Source of the DNA: Streptomyces hawaiiensis
GTDB taxonomy: Bacteria; Actinomycetota; Actinomycetes; Streptomycetales; Streptomycetaceae
DNA: 64,000 nucleotides
Direction: 5' to 3'
NCBI RefSeq assembly: GCF_004803895.1
Contig: NZ_CP021978.1
Span: 2,790,001 to 2,854,000 of the forward strand
Under the pieces are notes generated by a model. The model was not told the origin of the DNA. It was given only the letters and a program-made list of their open reading frames with translations, and searched no databases. Position numbers and translations under genes: made by a program. Of the stretch, positions 17,488 to 26,790 are shown in pieces (positions within the stretch are counted from its first letter, which is position 1; each line of letters opens with the position of its first letter).

Positions 17488-18483
17488 ATGCGCCGTACAA
17501 CCTCTCCCTTTTCCCTGGTCCTGCTGGGTCTCGGCACGTTCCTGCTGGTGCTGGCGCCGCTGCTCGCCTGGTACGTGGAGCCGCGTGCCGCGGTGAACCC
17601 GGTCGACATCGACACGACCGCCGTCTACACCGGCAGAGGCAGCGTCTTCGACACTGACCGGATCGAGACGGTGCCCGACCGGAAGATCACCGTGACCCAG
17701 CGGGTGCGGGGCAACGTCGAGGACAGCGAACGCAGCGGCAACGCCGTCTGGGACGTGACCACCACGGTCGACACCGACAAGTCGCTGCCGGCCGCCGATC
17801 CGCACGACGCGCTGGACTTCACGCCGCACCGCTGGGTGATGGACCGTGAGACGACCCGGCCCGTGCACTGCTGCGGGGAGAAGCCCTACATCGAGGGCGA
17901 GGCGTACCTGAAGTTCCCCTTCGACGTGCAGAAACGCTCCTACCAGTGGTGGGACAACACCCTCGGCGACACGGTCGTGCTGCGCTACCGGGGCACCGCG
18001 AAGGTCCAGGGCTACACGGGCTACAAGTTCACCGGCTCCGTGCCGCCGACGAGGACCGGCACGCGCATGGTGCCCGGCAGCCTCGTCGACCAGCCGAACC
18101 GGCCGCAGGTACTGGCCGAGGAGTGGTACTCCAACCACGGCTTCGAGCTGGTCGTGGACCAGGCGACGGGCCGCGTCATCTACGCGCAGACCGGCCCGAA
18201 GCGGACCCTGCGGGCGCCGGGCGGGAAGAAGGACGCGGCGGTGCTGCTGGACAGCCGGAAGGTCTCGTTCACGACCGCCACGCAGAAGGAGGCGGTGCGG
18301 CAGGCGAAGCGGGACAGCGGGCAGCTGCGCATGGTGGGCACGACGCTGCCGATCGGGGCGGCGGCGGGTGGCTTCGTGCTCGCGGTGGTGGGTGGCGTTC
18401 TCGTGGCGCGTGGGCGGAAGGAGCCGGAGAGCCCCGTTCCGGCCGATACGCCCGGTACGCCCCAGCCCACCCTCACGATGTGA
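17488..18483 (+). CDS. DUF3068 (PorA-family) membrane-anchored protein
   Basis: A 331-residue protein with an N-terminal transmembrane segment (LVLLGLGTFLLVLAPLLAWY), a large extracytoplasmic beta-rich region with repeated VTTTVDTDKSLP-like strands and a C-terminal transmembrane helix near 290-315, followed by a Pro-rich tail. This is the architecture of the DUF3068 family, sometimes labelled PorA family in databases. The family is actinobacterial and of unknown function. It sits directly in front of the glycan gene run and is transcribed in the same direction, so a role in the cell envelope is plausible. Confidence 0.85.
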   Translation: MRRTTSPFSLVLLGLGTFLLVLAPLLAWYVEPRAAVNPVDIDTTAVYTGRGSVFDTDRIETVPDRKITVTQRVRGNVEDSERSGNAVWDVTTTVDTDKSLPAADPHDALDFTPHRWVMDRETTRPVHCCGEKPYIEGEAYLKFPFDVQKRSYQWWDNTLGDTVVLRYRGTAKVQGYTGYKFTGSVPPTRTGTRMVPGSLVDQPNRPQVLAEEWYSNHGFELVVDQATGRVIYAQTGPKRTLRAPGGKKDAAVLLDSRKVSFTTATQKEAVRQAKRDSGQLRMVGTTLPIGAAAGGFVLAVVGGVLVARGRKEPESPVPADTPGTPQPTLTM

Positions 18484-18700
18484 TGTGGCGTCAGCTCCAA
18501 CAAAGCCGGAAATTGTCACGTCGGTGAGTAGCCGTGGCGAACGTCCGGGCGAAAACTGTCCAACCCCACCCGAGCACATCCCGTCCACACTCCCCTCCCA
18601 GGAGGAGCTCAGGCTCCCCACGGGCCGACCCCTTCGCGACCCGAATCCCCCCATGTTTCCCCACGCTGAGTTCCGCACCCCGAGACGAGTTGGAGCACCG

Positions 18701-19852
18701 ATGCCCCAGCACGTACCGTCCCAGCTGCGCGCCGCGCCCCCCAGCGCGCCGCAGCACCTTCCGGCGCTCCCCCCACAGCCGCGCCGGATCGTCTTCCTCG
18801 CCCATCGTGATCTGGACAACCCCTCCGCCGGCGGCTCCGAGCTGCTGGTCGACAAACTCGCCGACGGGCTGACCCGGCTGGGTCACCAGGTGACCCTGCT
18901 GTGCGGAGGGCCCACTGCCTTCCGTGACTACCGGGTCGTGTCGGCGGGCGGCCCCTACGGCCACTATCTGCGCGCCCGGTCGGCCTTCACCCGGCAGGTC
19001 GGTGACTGTGATCTGCTGGTCGAGGTGTGCAACGGCATGCCCTATCTGGCGCCGCTGTGGCACCGGGGGCCGACGCTGTGTCTGGTCAACCATGTCCACA
19101 CGGACCTGTGGGCGATGCGCTTCGGCGGGCCGCTGGCCCCGGCGGCGCGGATCGGCCGAAGACTCGAGCACTGGGCGCTGACCGGGGCGCAGCAGCGCAA
19201 CCTGCTCGTCGCCGTGTCCTCCTCGACCGCGCACGCGCTGCGGGCGATCGGCGTCGAGCGGGACCGGATCCGGGTCGTGCACAACGGAGTCGAGGAGCCG
19301 GGGCCGAGGGCCGAGCGCTCACCGGAGCCGTTGTTCGTCGCCGTCGGGCGGCTCGTCGAGTACAAGCGGATCGATCTGCTGCTGCGGTTGTGGGAGCGGG
19401 TGCGGCCCGTGACCGGCGGGCGGCTGGTGATCGTCGGGGACGGACCCGAGCGGAGCCGTCTGGAGCAACTGGCCGGGCCCGGCGTGGAGTTCACCGGCTA
19501 TGTGCCGGAAGCCGAGAAGCACCGGCTGCTGTGTGCGGCCTGGCTGCTGCTGCACCCTTCCGCGGTGGAGGGGTGGGGGCTGGTCGTGACGGAGGCGGCG
19601 GCCCGCGAGACGCCCGCGGTCGCCTTCGACGTGCCGGGACTCAAGGACTCCGTGGTCGATGGTGAGACCGGGATCCTCGCGCGGGGCGAGTCCTCCTTCG
19701 CCGCGGCCTGGTGCGCGTTGGCTCTCTCCGGACGACGGCGGGAGTTGATGGGCAAGGCGGCGCGGGAGCGGGCCGCGCAGTTCCGGTGGGACCGGACGGT
19801 GCGGCAGTTCAGGGCCGTTGCCGCGGAGGCGGTGAGGGGCTGGGCTCCGTGA
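18701..19852 (+). CDS. glycosyltransferase family 4 protein
   Basis: A 383-residue GT-B glycosyltransferase. The N-terminal domain starts RRIVFLAHRDLDNPSAGGSE and the C-terminal nucleotide-sugar domain shows RLVEYKRIDLLLRLWERV, VIVGDGPERSRLEQL, and the GT4 E-x7-E region (HPSAVEGWGLVVTEAAA). ATG 18701 is chosen for its GGAG five bases upstream; an ATG at 18653 is possible. Its stop overlaps the GTG of the next gene by 4 bases. Probably a cytoplasmic sugar transfer to a lipid-linked acceptor; donor and acceptor are unknown. Confidence 0.9.
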   Translation: MPQHVPSQLRAAPPSAPQHLPALPPQPRRIVFLAHRDLDNPSAGGSELLVDKLADGLTRLGHQVTLLCGGPTAFRDYRVVSAGGPYGHYLRARSAFTRQVGDCDLLVEVCNGMPYLAPLWHRGPTLCLVNHVHTDLWAMRFGGPLAPAARIGRRLEHWALTGAQQRNLLVAVSSSTAHALRAIGVERDRIRVVHNGVEEPGPRAERSPEPLFVAVGRLVEYKRIDLLLRLWERVRPVTGGRLVIVGDGPERSRLEQLAGPGVEFTGYVPEAEKHRLLCAAWLLLHPSAVEGWGLVVTEAAARETPAVAFDVPGLKDSVVDGETGILARGESSFAAAWCALALSGRRRELMGKAARERAAQFRWDRTVRQFRAVAAEAVRGWAP

Positions 19853-20634
19853 AGCCGCCCGCGCGCCCACGCGGCGCGGCCGCACCTGTCACAGCCCCGC
19901 GCCCCTATGGACGCGACCCCTCGATCCGGCGGTCTCTTGCCCTGTTCCGCGCCTTCCTCCACGAGCAGGACGACCCCGAGGCCTGCTACTCGCTGCTCGC
20001 CCGCGACGCCGTCGACCAGGTCGAGGCCTACGACGGGTCCGTCGCCGGGCGTACCGTCCTCGACGTCGGCGGGGGCAGCGGGTACTTCACCGAGGAGTTC
20101 CGGCGGCGCGGGGCGAACGCGTTCCTCTTCGAGCCCGACATGGCCGAACTCGGCGGCCGGCCGCCCGACTCGGCCGTCGTCGCCGACGGGTATCTGCTGC
20201 CGCTGCGGGACGGCGTCGCGGACGTCACCTTCTCCTCCAACGTGCTGGAGCACGTGGCGGACCCCGAGACGTTCCTCAGTGAGCTGGCCCGGGTGACGCG
20301 GCCCGGCGGGCTGATCTACGTGTCGTTCACCAACTGGCTGTCGCCGTGGGGCGGGCACGAGTGGGCCCCGTGGCACTACTTCGGTGCCGAGCGGGCCCGG
20401 GCCCGCTATCTGCGGCGGACCGGCAGGCCCGCCAAGCACACACTCGGCGAGAACCTGTTCGCGGTGCACATCGGCTCCACCCTCAGGCAGGTCCGTGCCC
20501 GGGACGACGTCACGGTCGTCTCGGCGCGCTCCCGCTACTGGCCGTTCCTCGCGGAGACCGTCGTCAAGGCGCCCGGCATCCGCGAGTTCGCCACCTGGAA
20601 CCTCCTCCTCATTCTGCGGCGGTGTCCTACATGA
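19849..20634 (+). CDS. class I SAM-dependent methyltransferase
   Basis: A 261-residue protein with the SAM motif VLDVGGGSGYFTEEF (residues about 66-80) and motif FSSNVLEHVADPETFLSELARV. The start GTG 19849 overlaps the glycosyltransferase stop. Residues about 5-20 are encoded by a copy of a dispersed GC-rich repeat (19862-19907), so the N-terminal extension may be recently acquired; no better start exists before the conserved part. The stop overlaps the ATG of the AftD-like gene. Likely methylates a sugar or lipid intermediate of the same pathway. Confidence 0.88.
   Translation: MKPPARPRGAAAPVTAPRPYGRDPSIRRSLALFRAFLHEQDDPEACYSLLARDAVDQVEAYDGSVAGRTVLDVGGGSGYFTEEFRRRGANAFLFEPDMAELGGRPPDSAVVADGYLLPLRDGVADVTFSSNVLEHVADPETFLSELARVTRPGGLIYVSFTNWLSPWGGHEWAPWHYFGAERARARYLRRTGRPAKHTLGENLFAVHIGSTLRQVRARDDVTVVSARSRYWPFLAETVVKAPGIREFATWNLLLILRRCPT
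19862..19907. repeat. dispersed GC-rich repeat copy within coding sequence
   Basis: This stretch matches the reverse complement of the intergenic repeat at about 49.4 kb: shared blocks are CGCGCCCACGCGGCG, GCCGCAC and ACAGCCCCGCGCCCCT, with one small indel between. Here it encodes the first residues of the methyltransferase. Confidence 0.7.
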
Positions 20635-23600
20635 CAACCACGGTCCAGGCTCCTCCCCCGGCAGCCGTCCCCACCACCGCGACCGCGTCGGGCCCGCCCG
20701 ACGGCCCGCGGTCGTGGCGCTGGCTGCTGGGTTTCTGGGCCGTGGTGTTCGTGCTGTTCCTCGCGGTGCGGCCAGGGCGGCAGACCTTCGACACCAAGCT
20801 CGGTGTCACCGTCGATCCCGGGCAGTTCCTCGCCGATCTCGGCCAGTTGTGGCACGACCGGGCCGGGTTCGGCGGGATCCAGGACCAGTACGTCGGCTAT
20901 CTGTGGCCGATGCTGCCGTTCTACTGGCTATGCGACCTCGTACAGCTGCCGGTGTGGCTGGCGGAGCGGCTGTGGCTGTCGCTGATCGTGTCCGTCGCCT
21001 TCTGGGGGGCGTTGCGGCTGGCGGAGCGGCTGCGGGTGGGCAGCGGGGCCTCCCGGCTGCTGGGCGCGGTGGCGTACGCGCTGTGGCCGGTGTTCACGAC
21101 CGTCATCGGGTCGACGTCGGCCGCGGCGCTGCCCGGGGCGTTCCTGCCGTGGGTGCTGCTGCCGCTGACGAACGAGCGGTACACCGCCCGGGTCGCGGCC
21201 CTGCGGTCGGCGCTGCTCGTGCCGTTCATGGGCGGGGTGAACGCGTCGGCGACCCTGGCCTCCCTGCTGCCGGTCGGGCTGTATCTGCTGTCCCGGCCGC
21301 CCGGGCCCCGGCAGCGCAAGCTGATCGCCTGGTGGGCACCGGCCGTGATCGTGGTGACGGCCTGGTGGTGGGTGCCGCTGCTGCTGCTCGGGGTCTACGG
21401 CGAGAACTTCCTCCCCTATATAGAGACGTCACAGACGACCACGGACACCATGGCGGCGACCGAGGCGCTGCGCGGGGCCGGCAACTGGGTGGCCTACCTG
21501 CACCTCGGTGAGGCGTGGCTGCCGGCCGGCTGGGCCGTGGCCTCCTCCGTCGTCGTCATCGTGTGCTCGGCGCTCGCGGCCGGACTCGGGCTCGCCGGCC
21601 TGGCCCGGCGGGACATGCCCGAGCGCCGGTGGCTGGTGCTGACGGTGCTGGTGGCCGCGGCGGTGCTGCTCGCCGGGTACGGCGGGGCCTTCGGGGCGCC
21701 GTTCCACGGGGTGATGCAGGGCTGGCTGGACGGGTGGCTGTCGCCGTTCCGCAACATCTACAAGTTCCAGACGGGTGTGGCGCTGGCGCTCGTGCTGGGT
21801 CTGACGCATCTCGTGGGCGTGGCGGCGGAGCCGCGCGGGGTCCGGCAGGTGCGCGGCCGGCGCTTCGCCCCGCTGGTCGCGGCCGTGCTGATCCTGCCGG
21901 GGCTGCTGTGGCCGTACCTCAACGGCTCGATCCTCAACCCGGGTTCGTTCCAGAAGCTCCCCACCTACTGGCAGGCCACGGCCGACTGGCTGGAGAAGTA
22001 CTCGCCCGACTCGCGGGCCCTGGTCGTCCCGGCGACCGCGCACGGCGTCTACACCTGGGGCTCGCCCATCGACCAGCCGCTGGACGTGCTCGCCGAGTCG
22101 CGGTGGGCGCAGCGCGACTACGTGCCGTTCGGCACGCCCGGCAACCGGCGGGCGATGGACGCCGTCGAGCAGGCACTGCTGTCCGGCGCCGAAGTGCCGG
22201 GCCTGGCCGACTACTTGAGCCGGGCGGGGCTGTACTACGTCGTCGTCCGCAACGACCTCGATCCCGACCAGATCGGTTACGTGCCCACCGCTACCGTCAA
22301 GCGCACGCTCGAACAGTCGGGGTACGAGCGGGTGACGGGGCTCGGGCCGGTGATGACCGGCGGCCGGATCGCGCAGGACGCACCCCTCCAGGTGGAGGGG
22401 CTGTATGGGCGGCATCGGGCCGTGGAGATCTACCGGCCCACCGGGGACGACGTGATCCGGCCCGGGCAGGCCGGGCTCGCCCCGGTCGCCGACACGGCCG
22501 TGGTGTCCGGCGGGCCGGAGGCGCTGCTGCCGCTGGCGGAGCGGCTGCGCGGGCGGGCGACCGTCCTGACCGGCGACAACCACCCGGGGCTCGGCACCCC
22601 GGCCGTGCAGGTGGTGGGTGACGGGCTGCGGCGGGCGGACACCCGGTTCGGGCTGGTCAACTCCGGTACGTCGTACACGTACACGCGCGACGAGCGCAAC
22701 GCGCCGGACGCCTTGCAGGACCCGGGCGAGAAGCCGCGCCAGATCCTGCCCGCCGAGGGCGTCGACCACCAGACGGTGGCCGAACTGCGCGGCGCCCGCT
22801 CGGTGTCGGCGTCCTCGTACGGCAACTGGCTGTTCCACCTTCCGCAGTACGACCCGGTGAACGCCTTCGACGGCAACCCGGACACCGCGTGGGCGGAGGG
22901 CGCGCCGGACACGCCGGACGGGCAGTGGCTGCGCATCGGCTTCACCGGCTCCTACGACATGCCGTCCTCCTTCAAGGTCACGCCGCTGCCGCAGGAGAGT
23001 GTGCGGGCGGCCGCCACGAAGGTGCGGGTGGAGACCGAGAAGGGCTCGAAGACCAGCTTCCTGCAGCCGAACGGCATGACGCAGCGGATCAAGGCACCCG
23101 AGGGCGCGACCGGTTGGATGAAGCTGACGATCGTGGACTCGGTGGAGCGCCGGACCGGCCTGACGGGCGCGGGCTTCTCCGAGATCGACCTGCCGGACGT
23201 GCGGGTGACGCGGCTGCTGCGGCTGCCCGGTGACGCGGACGACGCCACCGCGTCCGCCACCGTCGTCTCCCTGCACCGCGCCTCCGACCCGACGGGTCTG
23301 TCCGCGACCGGCACGGAAGCCGGCCTGCACCGCCGGTTCACCACCCCCGCCGCCGGGACGTACGAGGTGAAGGCGAGCGCGGTGCCGGTGCCGGGCGCGG
23401 AGCTCGACGAGCTGCTGTACGAGGTGGCGCCCGAGCAGCAGGCCCGGATCGTCGCCACCGCCGACTCCACGGCGCGCCTCGGCGCGGGACTCGCGGCACG
23501 CAACCTCACCGACGGCGACCTGACGACGGCGTGGATCGCGGGCGACCGCCCGACCATCCACCTGCGCTGGCAGGGCAAGCAGCCCGTGGGCGAACTGGTC

Positions 23601-24803
23601 CTGGCTCCGGCGGGCGGCCTGTCCGCCCGGGCGTCGAAGGTGCACATCAGCTCCCCGGACGGCGCCGCGATCGCCGGCGTCGACGAGAACGGCTGGGTTC
23701 GCTTCCCGCCGATCACCACCGACCGGCTCGACATCACGATCACCGAGACGGCCCGGCTGACCCTGCACAACCCGGTCGCCGACGAGGACCTGCGCCTCCC
23801 GGTGGGCCTCACCGAGGCGTACGTCCCGTCCCTGGACCAGTACCGCACCCCGCAGCCGGACGGCACCCGGAAGTTCTCGCTGCCGTGCGGCAAGGGCCCG
23901 GACGTGGCCCTGGACGGCGAGCTGTACCAGACGAGCGCGAAGGGCACCGTACGGGACCTGGTGGAGCGGCGGGGCGTGGCGGTGACGCTCTGCCAGGAGG
24001 GCCGGGGCGATGCCGAGGTGCGGCTCGCGTCGGGCGAGCACCGGCTGGAGGGCGGGGACGCCGGCCCGCTCGCGCTGACGGACGTGACCCTGACCCGTGG
24101 CGCGGTCGCCGAGGCCGCGGCGGCCGGGCGTGACCTGCGGATCCGGGACTGGCTGGGCGACCGGCGCGAGATGACGGTCGGCTCGGGCACGGCCTCGTAC
24201 CTGACGACGTACGAGAACTTCAACGACGGCTGGCGGGCCACGCTGAACGGCAAGGAGCTGACCCCGGTCCGGCTGGACGGCTGGCAGCAGGGCTGGCGGA
24301 TCCCGGCCGGGGCGGGCGGCACGGTCAAGCTGTCGTACGAGCCCGCCACGACGTACGACATCGCGCTGATCGGCAGCGGTGTCGGCATCGCGGCCCTGCT
24401 GGGCCTCGCCGTCTGGCGCCGCCGCGCCCCCAACCCGGACGCGCCCCAGCCGGCCCCGCCGCTGCCCGGCCTGTGGCTCGGCGCGGTGGCGCTGACGCTG
24501 GTCGGGGTGGTGATCGCGGGCTGGTTCGCGCTGCTGGTCCCGGCACTGGCGCTGCTCGCCGCGCGACGGCACGCCCTGCTGGTGCCGATCGCGTTCGCCG
24601 CCCTGGCCGGTGCGGGGATCGCCGCCGCGTTCGGGGCCGGTGAGCCGGTGGGCGCGGGCGAGGGCGCGTTCGGGCATCTCGCCCAACTGCTGGCGCTGAT
24701 CGGCCTGTTCGCGGCACTGGTGAGTCTGCGCGAGGGACCGGCACCGCAGGCGCCGACGCAACAGCTGCCGAGGACGGACCCCGGGGAGGGCAAGCCCGTA
24801 TGA
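20631..24803 (+). CDS. AftD-like alpha-(1->3)-arabinofuranosyltransferase family membrane protein
   Basis: A 1390-residue protein. Residues about 30-480 are a multi-span GT-C glycosyltransferase module (first helix WLLGFWAVVFVLFLAV, then RQTFDTKLGVTVDPGQFL, the acidic first loop typical of AftD-like enzymes). A long extracytoplasmic region follows with two discoidin/F5-8C-like beta domains (near residues 720-870 and 960-1090), and the C-terminus returns to the membrane with several helices (about 1240-1360). In mycobacteria AftD adds arabinofuranose from decaprenyl-phosphoryl-arabinose to envelope arabinans. It is coupled to genes on both sides by ATGA overlaps. Streptomyces lacks mycobacterial arabinogalactan, so the acceptor is an open question. 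Confidence 0.87.
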   Translation: MTTTVQAPPPAAVPTTATASGPPDGPRSWRWLLGFWAVVFVLFLAVRPGRQTFDTKLGVTVDPGQFLADLGQLWHDRAGFGGIQDQYVGYLWPMLPFYWLCDLVQLPVWLAERLWLSLIVSVAFWGALRLAERLRVGSGASRLLGAVAYALWPVFTTVIGSTSAAALPGAFLPWVLLPLTNERYTARVAALRSALLVPFMGGVNASATLASLLPVGLYLLSRPPGPRQRKLIAWWAPAVIVVTAWWWVPLLLLGVYGENFLPYIETSQTTTDTMAATEALRGAGNWVAYLHLGEAWLPAGWAVASSVVVIVCSALAAGLGLAGLARRDMPERRWLVLTVLVAAAVLLAGYGGAFGAPFHGVMQGWLDGWLSPFRNIYKFQTGVALALVLGLTHLVGVAAEPRGVRQVRGRRFAPLVAAVLILPGLLWPYLNGSILNPGSFQKLPTYWQATADWLEKYSPDSRALVVPATAHGVYTWGSPIDQPLDVLAESRWAQRDYVPFGTPGNRRAMDAVEQALLSGAEVPGLADYLSRAGLYYVVVRNDLDPDQIGYVPTATVKRTLEQSGYERVTGLGPVMTGGRIAQDAPLQVEGLYGRHRAVEIYRPTGDDVIRPGQAGLAPVADTAVVSGGPEALLPLAERLRGRATVLTGDNHPGLGTPAVQVVGDGLRRADTRFGLVNSGTSYTYTRDERNAPDALQDPGEKPRQILPAEGVDHQTVAELRGARSVSASSYGNWLFHLPQYDPVNAFDGNPDTAWAEGAPDTPDGQWLRIGFTGSYDMPSSFKVTPLPQESVRAAATKVRVETEKGSKTSFLQPNGMTQRIKAPEGATGWMKLTIVDSVERRTGLTGAGFSEIDLPDVRVTRLLRLPGDADDATASATVVSLHRASDPTGLSATGTEAGLHRRFTTPAAGTYEVKASAVPVPGAELDELLYEVAPEQQARIVATADSTARLGAGLAARNLTDGDLTTAWIAGDRPTIHLRWQGKQPVGELVLAPAGGLSARASKVHISSPDGAAIAGVDENGWVRFPPITTDRLDITITETARLTLHNPVADEDLRLPVGLTEAYVPSLDQYRTPQPDGTRKFSLPCGKGPDVALDGELYQTSAKGTVRDLVERRGVAVTLCQEGRGDAEVRLASGEHRLEGGDAGPLALTDVTLTRGAVAEAAAAGRDLRIRDWLGDRREMTVGSGTASYLTTYENFNDGWRATLNGKELTPVRLDGWQQGWRIPAGAGGTVKLSYEPATTYDIALIGSGVGIAALLGLAVWRRRAPNPDAPQPAPPLPGLWLGAVALTLVGVVIAGWFALLVPALALLAARRHALLVPIAFAALAGAGIAAAFGAGEPVGAGEGAFGHLAQLLALIGLFAALVSLREGPAPQAPTQQLPRTDPGEGKPV

Positions 24804-26047
24804 CGGCACCGGTACGCATTCCGTTCCCGGTGGTGGACGAGGTCTCCCGGCACTGCCTCCAGGAGGAGGAACCGGAGACGGTCCACATCGAGGTCCACCT
24901 CCCGGGCCCCCTCGACCAGGCCCGGCTGCGCAAGGCGTTCCTGGAAGCCCTGCACCGGCATCCGCGGATCCTGATGCGGGAGGCGCGAGGGCCGTGGTAC
25001 CGGCGGCAGTACGAGTGGGAACTGACTCCACAACCGGATGTGGAGGTGGTGACCTTCGCCCCGTCGGGCCCACGAGCCCTGCGGGACGCCCGGAGCCGGG
25101 CCCTCGCGGACGCCCCGCCGCTGTCGATGTCCCCGCCGATACGCCTGGAAGTGGTGGACTCGGTGCTCCTGCTCACCATCAACCACACCGCCCTGGACGG
25201 CCCGGCCTGCCTCCGTGTCCTGGCCACGGCCGCCGAGCTGTACGGAGGCCGGGACAACGCCCCGGCGGCGCCCCCGGCCCGCCCCGCCGAACCCCGGCAG
25301 GAAGCCCCGGACACCCCGGGCACCTGGTCACCACCCGCGCGGGTGGCGCACGGCACGCCGGACCCCTCCCCCGGCAACGGCCTGCTCGTCACCGAGCTGC
25401 CCCTCCCGCACCGCCCCAAGGGCTCCCCGTACACCGTCAACGACCAGCTCATGGTCACCACGGCCCTGACCATCGCCCACTGGAACAGGGAGCACGGCGC
25501 CCGCCCCCGCCCCCTGCGCATCACGATGCCCGTCGACGACCGCCCCCGCGACACCACCATGCCCATCGGCAACGGCACCCGCCTGGTGGAAGTCCCGTAC
25601 GCGCCGGGAGAACTGGACGTCACCGACATGCCGGCCCTGCTGCGCCGCACCGCGGAACGGACCCGCGCCCTGAAGGCCCTCCCACGCCCCCAGCTCGGGC
25701 ACGGCGCCGCCCTCCTGACCGCCCCCTGGGCGCCCGTCACCGCCCGCGCCGCCCTCACCCGCACCCTGCGCAGGGCCGCGGCCCCCTGGACGTCGACGAC
25801 CCTGCTCAGCAACATCGGCCGCATCCCCTACCCGCTGGACTTCGGGGAGGAGGCGGGCCGCGCGCACGCGGTCTGGTTCTCGGCACCGGCCCGGATGCCG
25901 CGGGGCCTGACCGTGACCACCGCCTCCACGGCCGGCCGCCTCCATCTGGCCCTGCGCTGGTCGAAGGCCCTGCTCAGCCACGGCGACGGCGCCCACCTCC
26001 GCGACCTGTTCGAGCACTACCTGCACACCACGGAGGTGACCCCGTGA
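24800..26047 (+). CDS. HxxxDG acyltransferase / condensation-domain-like protein
   Basis: A 415-residue stand-alone protein of the chloramphenicol-acetyltransferase/NRPS-condensation superfamily. The catalytic motif is HTALDG (about residue 116-121), and a C-terminal latch-like region is present (STTLLSNIGRIPYPLDFG). Related stand-alone enzymes include mycobacterial PapA acyltransferases, which esterify glycolipids. Located between an arabinofuranosyltransferase and a methyltransferase with overlapping stops, it probably acylates the glycan or lipid product. A role in a peptide pathway is less likely since there are no NRPS genes near. Confidence 0.8.
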   Translation: MTAPVRIPFPVVDEVSRHCLQEEEPETVHIEVHLPGPLDQARLRKAFLEALHRHPRILMREARGPWYRRQYEWELTPQPDVEVVTFAPSGPRALRDARSRALADAPPLSMSPPIRLEVVDSVLLLTINHTALDGPACLRVLATAAELYGGRDNAPAAPPARPAEPRQEAPDTPGTWSPPARVAHGTPDPSPGNGLLVTELPLPHRPKGSPYTVNDQLMVTTALTIAHWNREHGARPRPLRITMPVDDRPRDTTMPIGNGTRLVEVPYAPGELDVTDMPALLRRTAERTRALKALPRPQLGHGAALLTAPWAPVTARAALTRTLRRAAAPWTSTTLLSNIGRIPYPLDFGEEAGRAHAVWFSAPARMPRGLTVTTASTAGRLHLALRWSKALLSHGDGAHLRDLFEHYLHTTEVTP

Positions 26048-26787
26048 CGACACCGGCCACCACCGGGCCCCCGCCCCGCGACCTGCGGGACTTCTACGAG
26101 AACCCCGACGTGCCCGTCGCCTCCGGCACCCCGCGCAGCCTGCGCCAGGCCCGCATGCTGGCCCGCGCCCTCGGTCCGGCGGCCCAGGCCCCCCGGACCG
26201 TTCTCGACATCGGCTGCGGGGACGGCACCGCCGCCGCCACCGCCGCCCCGCTCCTGCCCGGCCACCGGGTCATCGGCGTCGACTGGTCCCAGGACGCCCT
26301 GCGCCGCGCCCGCACCCGCATCCCGTACGCGGTGCGCGGCGAACTCACCGGCGGCGGGCTGCCGTTCGCTTCCGGGTCGGCCGACGCCGTGCTGTTCAGC
26401 GAGGTCATCGAGCACCTCGTCGACCCCGACGCGGCGCTGGACGAGATCCGGCGGATCCTGCGCCCCGGCGGGCATCTGATGCTGTCCACGCCGAACCTCG
26501 CCGCCTGGTACAACCGCGGCCTGCTGCTGGCCGGAGTGCAGCCCGTCTTCTCGGAGGTCAGCCTGCGCGGCATCCACGGCCGCCCGGGCAAGGAGGTCGT
26601 GGGGCATCTGCGGCTCTACACCGCCCGCGCGCTCAGGGAGTTCGTCGCCGCGTCCGGGTTCACGGTCGTACGGCTCGAAGGGGCTCCCTTCCACGGCGTC
26701 CCTCGCCCGCTGCGCCCGCTGGACCGGCTGGCCTGTGCCCGGCCGCAGCTCGCGTCGATCCTGCTGCTGCACGCCCGCAGGACGTAG
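26044..26787 (+). CDS. class I SAM-dependent methyltransferase
   Basis: A 247-residue protein starting at GTG 26044 in the stop of the acyltransferase gene. The SAM motif is TVLDIGCGDGTAAATA, followed by GVDWSQDALRRAR and the post-motif FSEVIEHLVDPDAALDEIRRIL. The frame stays open about 1 kb upstream but that is shadow of the preceding gene. It belongs to the glycan operon and may modify sugar hydroxyls or a lipid carrier; the substrate is unknown. Confidence 0.9.
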   Translation: MTTPATTGPPPRDLRDFYENPDVPVASGTPRSLRQARMLARALGPAAQAPRTVLDIGCGDGTAAATAAPLLPGHRVIGVDWSQDALRRARTRIPYAVRGELTGGGLPFASGSADAVLFSEVIEHLVDPDAALDEIRRILRPGGHLMLSTPNLAAWYNRGLLLAGVQPVFSEVSLRGIHGRPGKEVVGHLRLYTARALREFVAASGFTVVRLEGAPFHGVPRPLRPLDRLACARPQLASILLLHARRT

Positions 26788-26790
26788 CCC

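Noticed and set aside
21429..25073. 1214-codon minus-strand open frame opposite the AftD-like gene
   Set aside because: A shadow frame of Arg/Gly/Pro-rich composition with no recognisable motif; the plus-strand frame has transmembrane and transferase motifs.
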